A stretch of 5,523 bases of DNA, taken from assembly GCA_017612655.1 (NCBI GenBank), contig JAGAFM010000145.1:1-5523 (forward strand). Direction: 5' to 3'. The position numbers and the translations under genes are program-made. Positions within the stretch are counted from its first letter, which is position 1; the number at the start of each line of letters is the position of its first letter. Shown piece after piece: positions 1 through 5,430 of this stretch. Below the pieces are notes generated by a model that made no database searches, had not been told where the DNA came from, and saw only the letters and a list, made by a program, of their open reading frames with translations. Origin of the DNA: Clostridia bacterium. Its GTDB lineage: Bacteria; Bacillota; Clostridia; Oscillospirales; CAG-272.

Positions 1-140
1 AAACAGACCGGGTAGGGCGGGAACCGTCCGAACCTACAACGCTTGTGGAGCCCACGGCCTCTGCTTCCAGGGATACGTTCCGGGAAGTAAGCTGTAGCGA
101 TGAAGCAAGAAGCTCGGTCATTCATGGCCGAGTAGTTCAC
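1..140 (+). mobile_element. Right end of an IS200/IS605-type tnpB element (partial)
   Basis: Only the last 140 bases of the element lie in the window; the rest is beyond the left edge. The 3' end has the layout known for clostridial IS200/IS605 (IS1341-like) elements: the tnpB stop codon, a short GATGAAGCAAGAAGCTC stretch, a hairpin (arms 113-121 and 124-132) and the terminal GTAGTTCAC. These elements lack inverted terminal repeats and use subterminal hairpins, so the edge at 140 is inferred from the conserved end rather than from a duplication. Whether tnpA is present cannot be seen. Confidence 0.68.
2..97 (+). CDS. tnpB: TnpB C-terminal tail (partial, 5' end outside window)
   Basis: The open frame enters from the left edge and ends at TAG 95-97, giving 31 residues that end in ...VPGSKL. 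TnpB is the RNA-guided nuclease of IS200/IS605 elements (RuvC-like domain, ancestor of Cas12); it uses an RNA made from the element's right end to cut matching DNA. The visible part is only the poorly conserved tail after the catalytic core. Its RTYNACGAHG stretch resembles the R-x-x-NACG motif common in clostridial TnpB tails. No RuvC residue or zinc finger can be checked here. The identification rests mainly on the adjoining element end; the short frame alone would be weak. The tail coding sequence overlaps the omega-RNA scaffold, as is normal for the family. Confidence 0.62.
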   Translation, partial: NRPGRAGTVRTYNACGAHGLCFQGYVPGSKL

Positions 141-194
141 ATCACCCGCCTGCAGAAGGGTTGGTCTCCGTTTCCCGTGCGGCGGACAAGAGGG

Positions 195-223
195 ATTATA
201 TCAAAAAAGGATAAAGACGTCAA
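195..223 (-). promoter_or_regulatory. Minus-strand SigA-type promoter pointing into the tnpB element
   Basis: On the minus strand the sequence reads TTGACG (218-223), a 17-base spacer, then TATAAT (195-200): five of six -35 bases and a perfect -10. Transcription would start near 188 and run leftward through about 48 bases of host DNA before entering the IS200/IS605 right end at 140. It lies just past the terminator of the regulator operon, as expected for the promoter of a next minus-strand gene. No such gene is present before the element, so it was probably separated from its gene by the insertion. Confidence 0.6.
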
Positions 224-280
224 GCGGTTTTCCGGAATCGATATTTCCAGAATACTCAATTGTTCCGGGCCGTAAAATAT

Positions 281-314
281 GAAAAAGGAACCGTTCGCAC
301 ACGGTTCCTTTTTC
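281..314 (-). terminator. Perfect 14-bp hairpin terminator, symmetrical A/T tracts
   Basis: Positions 281-294 pair perfectly with 301-314 around a 6-base loop (295-300). Each arm carries five A/T pairs at its base, so a T-tract follows the GC-rich part on either strand and termination could work both ways. It lies 77 bases past the stop codon of the 392-862 gene and most likely ends the minus-strand regulator operon. Confidence 0.85.
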
Positions 315-391
315 ACAGAAAGAAAAGAGAGGAAAAGAAAAATGAAAAACATTCTATGGAGAGGCGAGGGTGCAATCTTTCGGGGACTCAC

Positions 392-862
392 TCATTCCCC
401 GTCGGAAAGGTCACAGTCGCCTTTTATGCCATTTAGCTGCTGCAGTCTTCGGTTCATTTCCTTGACTGCGATTTTGTGTCTCAGTTCGGACAGGATCGCC
501 GCGATAATCACCGCGACCACGCAGGCACCGACCGAGATCAGAAGCAGGAGGAGACTGTCGATCCCCAGCATCATGTGTCCGAGGATGGCGACAAGCACTG
601 CGTTGACAACCGCTGCGATGAGCCGGTTGCGCCAAAGGATGTTCCGCTTGAGTCCCTTTTCCGAAATGGGGAAGATGTTCACGAAGAGCACTTCAAACAT
701 CACGGAGATTACCGCAGCGGAGGCGGGAACAAACCAAATCGTCTGAACGCTGATTTCCGAGACGCCCTGAACGGTGAAGGAAATCAGGAGAGCAAGCAAT
801 CCGATGACTGTCGTCACGGAGAAGTTGATAAACAAGCGATAAGGGAGTCTGCTTTCGTTCAT
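392..862 (-). CDS. Four-helix membrane protein, DUF3021-like, partner of the LytTR regulator
   Basis: A 156-residue integral membrane protein. Hydrophobic segments lie at about 9-31, 42-64, 80-100 and 102-124. The loop between helices 2 and 3 (SEKGLKRNILWRNR) is strongly basic and the tail after helix 4 (LRHKIAVKEMNRRL) is basic and amphipathic, so N- and C-termini are predicted cytoplasmic. The start is ATG with GGAGG (869-873) six bases upstream. The gene begins 12 bp after the LytTR gene's stop and is surely co-transcribed with it. In Bacillota, stand-alone LytTR regulators are very often followed by a small four-helix DUF3021 protein, and size, topology and position all fit. Family knowledge suggests such partners modulate the regulator, perhaps by holding it at the membrane; nothing in the sequence shows this directly. 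The DUF3021 assignment rests on context and topology, not on a conserved motif I could verify. Confidence 0.75.
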   Translation of the reverse strand: MNESRLPYRLFINFSVTTVIGLLALLISFTVQGVSEISVQTIWFVPASAAVISVMFEVLFVNIFPISEKGLKRNILWRNRLIAAVVNAVLVAILGHMMLGIDSLLLLLISVGACVVAVIIAAILSELRHKIAVKEMNRRLQQLNGIKGDCDLSDGE

Positions 863-874
863 AGGGGACCTCCG

Positions 875-1312
875 TTACATCCCAAGACGCGTCTTGAGCG
901 CCTGGATATACAACCTGGTGATGATGACCTTGTCCCCATTTTTCATGACGGCAACCATCCGTCCGTTGAAGAGAGGTTCCAGGTAAGAGACCATTCGGAG
1001 ATTGATGAGAGAATACCTGCTGACCCGGAGGAATCCGGCGCTGTTGAACCGCTCTTCGATTTCGTACATCTTCAGCTGCGTTTCGTACTTCGAGTCCATC
1101 GTGTAGATGAGCACGCCGTTGTCCTGAGTGTCGAAATAGCAGATTTCCTCCGGCCGGAGAATAAAGGTTTTACTCTCCTTTCTGCCGATGATGGTGTTTG
1201 TAAAGAGGCGGATCGTGGACAGCAATCGGTCGGTTTCTTCGTCGAGTGTGCGGCAGCGGATGACAACTTCGGTCTCTTCCGTCTCCACCCCGGTTTCGAG
1301 TTTGACTTTCAC
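875..1312 (-). CDS. Stand-alone LytTR-domain transcriptional regulator
   Basis: A 145-residue cytoplasmic DNA-binding protein without a receiver domain. Residues 1-43 form a short acidic N-terminal region with the EVVIRC segment typical of LytTR regulators paired with DUF3021 proteins. Residues about 44-143 are the LytTR domain: GRKESKTFILRPEEICYFDT (strands 1-2), FLRVSRYSLINLRMV at 94-108 (the conserved F-x-R-x-S-x-x-x-x-N core) and the closing VIITRLYIQALKTRLG at 129-144. LytTR domains bind DNA with beta-strands and loops, usually at paired repeats. The start is GTG (1310-1312) with GGGAG seven bases upstream; no in-frame ATG fits the domain better. It is the first gene of a two-gene operon with the membrane protein, driven by the promoter at 1342-1370. 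By family precedent the unit may regulate itself; the external signal is unknown. Confidence 0.88.
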   Translation of the reverse strand: MKVKLETGVETEETEVVIRCRTLDEETDRLLSTIRLFTNTIIGRKESKTFILRPEEICYFDTQDNGVLIYTMDSKYETQLKMYEIEERFNSAGFLRVSRYSLINLRMVSYLEPLFNGRMVAVMKNGDKVIITRLYIQALKTRLGM

Positions 1313-1341
1313 GACTGTTCTCCCTTTCCGTTTCTGACCGT

Positions 1342-1370
1342 ATTATACTCTTTTTTCTTTTTTTCCGCAA
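1342..1370 (-). promoter_or_regulatory. Promoter of the LytTR/membrane-protein operon
   Basis: On the minus strand: TTGCGG (1365-1370), 17-base A-rich spacer, TATAAT (1342-1347). The -10 is perfect and the -35 matches four of six bases, as is common where an activator helps. Predicted start near 1335, leaving a leader of about 23 bases carrying the GGGAG ribosome binding site. Confidence 0.75.
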
Positions 1371-1440
1371 TGGTTTTTCGGTAAGACGCCTAAATTGGCA
1401 GGTGAAATGCATTACCGGGGCGCCGAAGTGCAGAAAGGGG

Positions 1441-3183
1441 TCAGTCAATCACCTTGTCGATCGCAAATCGGGTGATCTTCTTGGAGGTGTTTTTGGGGAA
1501 CTCGGTGTCGCGCAGGCGGACCAGACCGACCTTCTTATAAGGAGCGGCCTCCGCGTTGATCTTCTGGATCGCAGTCTCGAAATACTTCTGAGGATCCGTG
1601 ACGCCGAGGGCTTCCAGACGTTCGGCGTCCGGATAAATCTCCGCCACGATCAGTTCCAGAGCACGGTTGCTCCGGCTCTCTCCGGCGTACACCACGACCT
1701 CATTCACTCCGTCGACGCCGCGGATGGCAAATTCGATCTCCTCCGGGTAGACATTCTTTCCGTTGGAGAAGATGATCAGGTTCTTCAGCCGTCCCGTGAT
1801 ATACAGCCACTGATCGCCTTCAATGTCCTCCACCCTGCCGTAGTCACCCGTCCGGAACCATCCGTCTTCGTCGATGACTTCCTTCGTCGCTTCCTCATCC
1901 TGGAAGTAACCCAGCATCACGTTCGGGCCGCGGTAGGCAATTTCGCCTTCCCCGTTCTCATCCGGATCGAGTATTTTCAGTTCGCCGCCGACGATCGGAA
2001 TGCCGACCGAACCGTCCTTGCGGTAACAGTTCCGGTTGCAGGAGATCAGGGGAGCGCATTCTGTGATGCCGTAGCCGTTGAGAATCGTGATGCCGATCGC
2101 GTCGAAAAAGTCGATGATGCTCTGCTGCAGGGCTGCGCCTCCGCAGATAATCATCTCCAGTTCACCGCCGAAGTTTTTCGTCACGGAACGGAACAGCTGC
2201 TTTCTCAGATCGATCCCGACCTTCCGCATGTTGTTGGAAACCGTAATCAGCCGCATCAGCATTTTCAGCTTGCCCTGCTTCTCCGCGGCGGAGATGATTC
2301 TTTTATAGAAGGTTTCCACGAAGAGCGGAACCAGAACCATGCTTGTCGGCTTGAATTCCTGCATCTCCTTGATGACGTAGCGGATGCCGGAAGTGATGTA
2401 AATCTCGCAGCCCTGGCCGAGATGGCCCAGAACGACAATGGTGGATCCGAAGGTGTGATGGGGAGGAAGCACAAACAGGGTCTTCTTGGTAATGTTGAAG
2501 TTGTACATCCCCTGCTCCATATCGGAGCAGATGTTTTTGTGAGACAGCATAACCCCTTTGCCTTTTCCGGTCGTTCCCGAAGTAAAGACCACGGAGGCAA
2601 GCGAGTTGTTGTCAATTTCGTAATCGTAAAAAATCCGGTTCCCGGCGGCGTACTCCTCCGCGCCGGCTTCCCTGAGAGACTGCATCGTGCGGCAGCCTGG
2701 AATCTCCATGTCTTCCGGAAGTTCTCCCATGACGATCGGCGTGGTCACGCAAGGGGCTGCCGAAAGGACTTCCATGCACTTCTTCGCGACGGACGGAGAG
2801 AAAAACAGAATCGTGCAGCCAACCTTGTTCAGAATGCCTGCAATATCCGCCTCCGGCATCTCCCGGTCGATCGGAACCAGAACGAGCCCGGAGCTCATGG
2901 ACGCATAATAGGTAAAGAACCATTCGGGAGACGCTTCTCCGACCAGAGCAGCGAACTGTCCCTCGAGGCCTTCGCAGTGAAGCTGCGTGGAAAGGTCCCG
3001 GACATAGGCTTCAAACTCCCGGAAGGTCATCGATTCCGCTTCCGGATCCGAAGGATTTCTGCGGAATCTCAGCGCCGTCTGATCTGCGTATTTTTCAAGC
3101 GCGTCCTTCAGCAGCATCCGTGCATTATCAAACCTCGGAGGCTGATAATACCCGTAGTTATGTGCTCTGTTTCGATAATCCAT
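1441..3183 (-). CDS. AMP-forming acyl-CoA synthetase / acid-CoA ligase
   Basis: A 580-residue member of the adenylate-forming (ANL) superfamily, resembling bacterial long-chain acyl-CoA synthetases. It would activate a carboxylic acid with ATP to an acyl-AMP and pass the acyl group to CoA or a carrier thiol, in the cytoplasm. Motifs in order: phosphate-binding loop TSGTTGKGKG at 201-210 (the usual P of GKPKG is G), GYGITE at 370-375, GELKILD at 400-406, TGD with D447 binding the ribose, hinge/GRLKNLI at 464-470, and the C-terminal PKNTSKKITR at 563-572 with K569 as the likely adenylation lysine. All key elements are present and length is normal, so it should be active. There is no signal peptide or membrane segment. 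ATG start with GGAG (3192-3195) eight bases upstream. It has its own promoter, and no acyl carrier protein or other lipid gene is adjacent. Chain length and substrate cannot be told from sequence; an acyl-ACP synthetase is possible. Confidence 0.9.
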   Translation of the reverse strand: MDYRNRAHNYGYYQPPRFDNARMLLKDALEKYADQTALRFRRNPSDPEAESMTFREFEAYVRDLSTQLHCEGLEGQFAALVGEASPEWFFTYYASMSSGLVLVPIDREMPEADIAGILNKVGCTILFFSPSVAKKCMEVLSAAPCVTTPIVMGELPEDMEIPGCRTMQSLREAGAEEYAAGNRIFYDYEIDNNSLASVVFTSGTTGKGKGVMLSHKNICSDMEQGMYNFNITKKTLFVLPPHHTFGSTIVVLGHLGQGCEIYITSGIRYVIKEMQEFKPTSMVLVPLFVETFYKRIISAAEKQGKLKMLMRLITVSNNMRKVGIDLRKQLFRSVTKNFGGELEMIICGGAALQQSIIDFFDAIGITILNGYGITECAPLISCNRNCYRKDGSVGIPIVGGELKILDPDENGEGEIAYRGPNVMLGYFQDEEATKEVIDEDGWFRTGDYGRVEDIEGDQWLYITGRLKNLIIFSNGKNVYPEEIEFAIRGVDGVNEVVVYAGESRSNRALELIVAEIYPDAERLEALGVTDPQKYFETAIQKINAEAAPYKKVGLVRLRDTEFPKNTSKKITRFAIDKVID

Positions 3184-3239
3184 ACCCCTGTCTCCATCCC
3201 CTGTTAAGAAGTTGTAAAAACCAGAAGAATAACATTGAT

Positions 3240-3268
3240 ATTATATCATAAAAGGATTCTTTTGACAA
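3240..3268 (-). promoter_or_regulatory. Promoter of the acyl-CoA synthetase gene
   Basis: On the minus strand: TTGTCA (3263-3268), 17-base spacer, TATAAT (3240-3245), so only one mismatch to the SigA consensus. Predicted start near 3233, giving a leader of about 50 bases. I saw no clear operator overlapping it. Confidence 0.8.
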
Positions 3269-3280
3269 GTTTTTTGCCCG

Positions 3281-3324
3281 AAAAAACCCCTCCCGGGTGA
3301 GGATTCTTCCCACCGGAAGGGGTT
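3281..3324 (-). terminator. Minus-strand terminator with no minus-strand gene upstream
   Basis: Arms 3285-3291 and 3318-3324 pair (AACCCCT/AGGGGTT). The stem continues with CC/GG (3292-3293/3315-3316) and GGTG/CACC (3296-3299/3311-3314), closing an 11-base loop. On the minus strand the stem is followed by six T (complement of 3281-3286); on the plus strand no T-tract follows. It sits 12 bases before the ligase promoter and so insulates it from incoming transcription. The nearest DNA to its right is the insertion sequence, whose gene runs the other way. Confidence 0.72.
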
Positions 3325-3330
3325 GCTGTT

Positions 3331-3340
3331 CCCGAGTTTG
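3331..3340 (+). repeat. Candidate left terminal inverted repeat
   Basis: CCCGAGTTTG, 157 bases before the transposase start. It matches the right end perfectly over 10 bases; beyond that the two ends are alike only in being A-rich (AAAGACAA here, CAAAAGAA at the other end). Confidence 0.5.
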
Positions 3341-3377
3341 AAAGACAATAGTCAACAGAAACCATAATCAGAATATC

Positions 3378-3408
3378 AAAAAAACGTTGGAATTTCTGAC
3401 GTTTTTTT
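3378..3408. terminator. Bidirectional hairpin inside the left end of the insertion sequence
   Basis: Seven A followed by CGT (3378-3387) pairs perfectly with ACG followed by seven T (3399-3408) around an 11-base loop. The T-tract follows a weak 3-bp non-AT part, so as a terminator it is moderate. Its place, just before the transposase promoter, fits a block against transcription entering from flanking DNA, a common safeguard in insertion sequences. Confidence 0.55.
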
Positions 3409-3419
3409 ATTATTCCCCC

Positions 3420-3448
3420 TTGACAAACGAACCGGTTTGTGTTATAAT
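3420..3448 (+). promoter_or_regulatory. Transposase promoter, perfect consensus
   Basis: TTGACA (3420-3425), exactly 17 bases, TATAAT (3443-3448): a full match to the SigA consensus. Predicted start near 3455, giving a leader of about 33 bases. The spacer contains the palindrome AACCGGTT (3430-3437) and the inverted repeat ACAAAC/GTTTGT (3423-3428/3435-3440), which could be an operator. Confidence 0.85.
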
Positions 3449-3487
3449 GTGTATGCTACATTGTTACATTGTTGAGGAGGGCGGATT

Positions 3488-5317
3488 ATGTATCTTGAAT
3501 TCTCTGACAACAACGGGAAAAAGTATATCCGTCTCTGTGAGTCGGTCCGGGTTTACGACGAAACAAAGAAAAAGTACATTACCAAAAAAAACACCGTGAA
3601 GAATATCGGACCGGTCAGCAGATTTGACGACGGGAAGCCTGATTTCGCGGCAAGGCTTAAGGCTTCTTTTCTGGCAGGAACACCCATCATCGAAGAACTG
3701 AAGCCATATGTTTCCGGGAAAATCGGAAAAGAGACCTACAACATCCAGTTGTTGGAAGGGACCGACGACTGTGTTGCTGAGCCGAAACTCATTGCCAATT
3801 CCTTGCTGGAAGGGATTCTGGAAGAATTGGATGTTCCGCAGCTGATTCGTTCCTACAAGAACATCTACCGTGTCAACTATGACGCCTACGGATTTTTCAA
3901 GCTGCTCGTGTTCGGAAGGCTGCTGAATCCTGCGTCCAAATGGTCCACCCTGAAACAGCTTCAGGACTACTACACACCTATCATCAAAGGGGAAGTAAAC
4001 GACTACGACATCTACCGCGCCCTGGACTTCATCTATGAACATAAGAGCGCAATCTTTAACAGGATAGACAGGAAAATGACCTCGAAATATCATCGGGAAA
4101 CCAATCACGTGTTCTACGACGTCACAAACTTTTACTGTGAAACCGACGATCCGGATGAAGATACAGTTCTGGAAGACGGCGTAGTCGAACCCGGCCTCAG
4201 GAAAAAGGGTGTTTCTAAAGAAAACAAAAAGCAGCCGATCGTTCAACTGGGGCTGATTATGGATCAGGAAGGAATCCCGATTTCTGTCGAGGCATTTCCC
4301 GGAAACACACTGGACCATCTCACGCTCGCAGATACATTTCAAAACTCTGTTTCTTCCCTGCAGAACGGGAAAAGTCGGTATGTTTTCGTCAGTGACAAGG
4401 GGATTGGAAAAGGGAGTGCCATCGTCTATGCACTGGAGAACGGAAACGGCTATCTCACAAGCAGAACGGTCCGGGGTAGTGCCGAGGAGGAGAAAGCGTG
4501 GATTTTGGACAAAGACGGGTATATTCAGGAGAGTGAGAATTTCAGATACAAGACCAGAATTGTCAGGAAGACATTTACCACCAGTTCCGGTGTGGAAATA
4601 CCATACTCGGAAAAGGTTCTGACTTATTGGAGCGGAAAGTTCTACGAGAAGGAAATCAACGAGAAGCGATCCTTTTATGAATTTGCTCAGAAGTTCCTTG
4701 AAAATCCGGATGGCTTTCGATACGACTCTTTGGACCGCAGTCTGCTCAAAAAATATCTGAAGAAAACAGTTGTTAACAAGAAAACCGGCGACATGATTTC
4801 GACCGCAGACCTTAAGGCGGTCATTAACTTAGACCTTCTAAAAAAAGACTTCGAACTGTTGGGATACTACACACTCGCAACCTCTGAGATCCATATGCCT
4901 GACCGGGACATGATCCGCCTCTATGGAAATCTTGTCGAAATTGAAGACCAGTTCAGAGTCATGAAAAGTACCCTTGAAACCAGACCAATGTTTGTTCGAA
5001 CCAGAGAGCACATTATCGCTCATTTGACAGTCTGTACTGTCGCTTTGATCGTACTTCGAATGATCCAGCGTCAGATCAAATTGAAACACCCGACGGATTA
5101 TGACGTTTTTTCTGCCGGTTTGTCCGCTGACCGGATTCAAACCGCTCTCAACAAGTGGACGGTTGAAAGAATCGGAGAAATCTACTTCAGATTTGCCGGT
5201 ATCAACGACAAGGATCTATTGCTGATCCTGGATTCTTTCGGAATTGAGATCCCCAAAAAGTGCTATAGATTGAACGAGCTAAAGGCTTTAAAAAGCCAGA
5301 TCATAATATCAATGTAG
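3488..5317 (+). CDS. IS1634-like DDE transposase, full length
   Basis: A 609-residue transposase of the IS4/IS1634 type that would cut and rejoin DNA at the element's ends. The N-terminal 200 residues are probably the end-binding part. Catalytic triad by motif: D211 in FYDVTNF, D303 in VFVSDKGIG and E486 in LVEIEDQFRVMKS. The last follows the Y-(2)-R-(3)-E-(6)-K signature with Y479, E486 and K493, but with L482 where R is classical, a change I believe is common in this family. The segment between D303 and E486, about 180 residues, holds the large beta-rich insertion expected in IS4-like enzymes. QPIVQLGLIMDQEGIPISVEAFPGN (249-273) and ETRPMFVRTREHI (497-509) are further family-typical stretches. 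The ATG has AGGAGG (3475-3480) seven bases upstream. There is no frameshift or internal stop, so it is probably functional. Its base composition is more AT-rich than the ligase gene's, in keeping with acquired DNA. Confidence 0.9.
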   Translation: MYLEFSDNNGKKYIRLCESVRVYDETKKKYITKKNTVKNIGPVSRFDDGKPDFAARLKASFLAGTPIIEELKPYVSGKIGKETYNIQLLEGTDDCVAEPKLIANSLLEGILEELDVPQLIRSYKNIYRVNYDAYGFFKLLVFGRLLNPASKWSTLKQLQDYYTPIIKGEVNDYDIYRALDFIYEHKSAIFNRIDRKMTSKYHRETNHVFYDVTNFYCETDDPDEDTVLEDGVVEPGLRKKGVSKENKKQPIVQLGLIMDQEGIPISVEAFPGNTLDHLTLADTFQNSVSSLQNGKSRYVFVSDKGIGKGSAIVYALENGNGYLTSRTVRGSAEEEKAWILDKDGYIQESENFRYKTRIVRKTFTTSSGVEIPYSEKVLTYWSGKFYEKEINEKRSFYEFAQKFLENPDGFRYDSLDRSLLKKYLKKTVVNKKTGDMISTADLKAVINLDLLKKDFELLGYYTLATSEIHMPDRDMIRLYGNLVEIEDQFRVMKSTLETRPMFVRTREHIIAHLTVCTVALIVLRMIQRQIKLKHPTDYDVFSAGLSADRIQTALNKWTVERIGEIYFRFAGINDKDLLLILDSFGIEIPKKCYRLNELKALKSQIIISM

Positions 5318-5348
5318 TACATTCCGTGCTACATAATTATAAGGTGCC

Positions 5349-5394
5349 AAAAGCCCTTGTTTAACAACATTTTCGTTGTTTCACAAGGGCTTTT
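5349..5394 (+). terminator. Transposase terminator
   Basis: A long hairpin: AAAAGCCCTTGT (5349-5360) pairs with ACAAGGGCTTTT (5383-5394). After a 2-base internal mismatch AACAAC (5363-5368) pairs with GTTGTT (5375-5380) around a 6-base loop. On the plus strand five T and further T-rich sequence follow (5391-5404). The A-run on the 5' arm gives four T in the other direction too, so it may also stop antisense transcripts entering from the right. Confidence 0.85.
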
Positions 5395-5420
5395 TGTCTC
5401 TTTTCGTTCTGCTTCTTTTG

Positions 5421-5430
5421 CAAACTCGGG
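5421..5430 (-). repeat. Candidate right terminal inverted repeat
   Basis: CAAACTCGGG, the exact reverse complement of 3331-3340, 104 bases after the transposase stop and past its terminator. Confidence 0.5.

Larger units (their letters stand above)
1..156 (+). ncRNA. omega-RNA (reRNA) 3' part with putative guide
   Basis: TnpB omega-RNAs overlap the end of tnpB, run to the element's right end and continue into flanking DNA, whose first roughly 16 bases act as the guide. Visible structure: a stem at 12-16/33-37 with an inner 18-20/28-30 stem; a small GTGG/CCAC hairpin at 45-55; a stem-loop at 64-87 (CTTCC/GGAAG with an inner GGA/TCC); and the terminal hairpin 113-132, nine pairs including one G-T wobble with a 2-base loop. 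The predicted guide is 141-156, ATCACCCGCCTGCAGA. The 5' part of the RNA is outside the window. Structure was assigned by eye, and the guide length is taken from family knowledge. Confidence 0.58.
3331..5430 (+). mobile_element. IS1634-like insertion sequence, apparently complete
   Basis: A candidate element of 2,100 bp carrying one full-length DDE transposase gene. It is bounded by the perfect 10-base inverted repeat CCCGAGTTTG (3331-3340 and, inverted, 5421-5430). The first bases inside both ends are A-rich. Inside lie a hairpin near the left end, a consensus promoter, the transposase and a strong terminator. No target-site duplication is visible directly outside these ends (GCTGTT on the left, TTATAG on the right), so the exact boundaries are tentative. 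The family is assigned from the transposase. Confidence 0.6.

Noticed and set aside
141..280. Possible riboswitch or small host RNA between the tnpB end and the terminator
   Set aside because: Apart from the minus-strand promoter I could find no stable nested helices or known aptamer core.
137..391. 84-residue open frame on the minus strand
   Set aside because: It reads straight through the 281-314 terminator hairpin and the regulator operon's 3' region, and ends in the tnpB element; no ribosome binding site or motif.
476..1384. 302-residue open frame on the plus strand
   Set aside because: Antisense to the LytTR and membrane-protein genes; composition rich in D, H and R as in shadow frames; no motif.
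1371..1440. Terminator of the ligase gene
   Set aside because: The CGGTAA/TTACCG dyad is wide and weak, and the minus-strand sequence after it is A-rich rather than T-rich, so it does not look like an intrinsic terminator.
1402..3207. 601-residue open frame on the plus strand
   Set aside because: It is antisense to the ligase gene over its whole length, has no recognisable motif, and the opposite frame carries every adenylate-forming motif plus its own promoter and ribosome binding site.
3158..3355. 65-residue open frame on the minus strand
   Set aside because: It starts inside the insertion sequence and runs through a terminator, the ligase promoter and the ligase start codon; a chance frame.
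3327..3355. Outward-facing promoter at the left end of the insertion sequence (TTGACT at 3350-3355 on the minus strand)
   Set aside because: Seventeen bases downstream the sequence is GGAACA, with no resemblance to a -10 element, and the 3281-3324 terminator follows.
3464..4342. 292-residue open frame on the minus strand
   Set aside because: Antisense to the transposase N-terminal half, which has clear catalytic motifs and regulatory signals.
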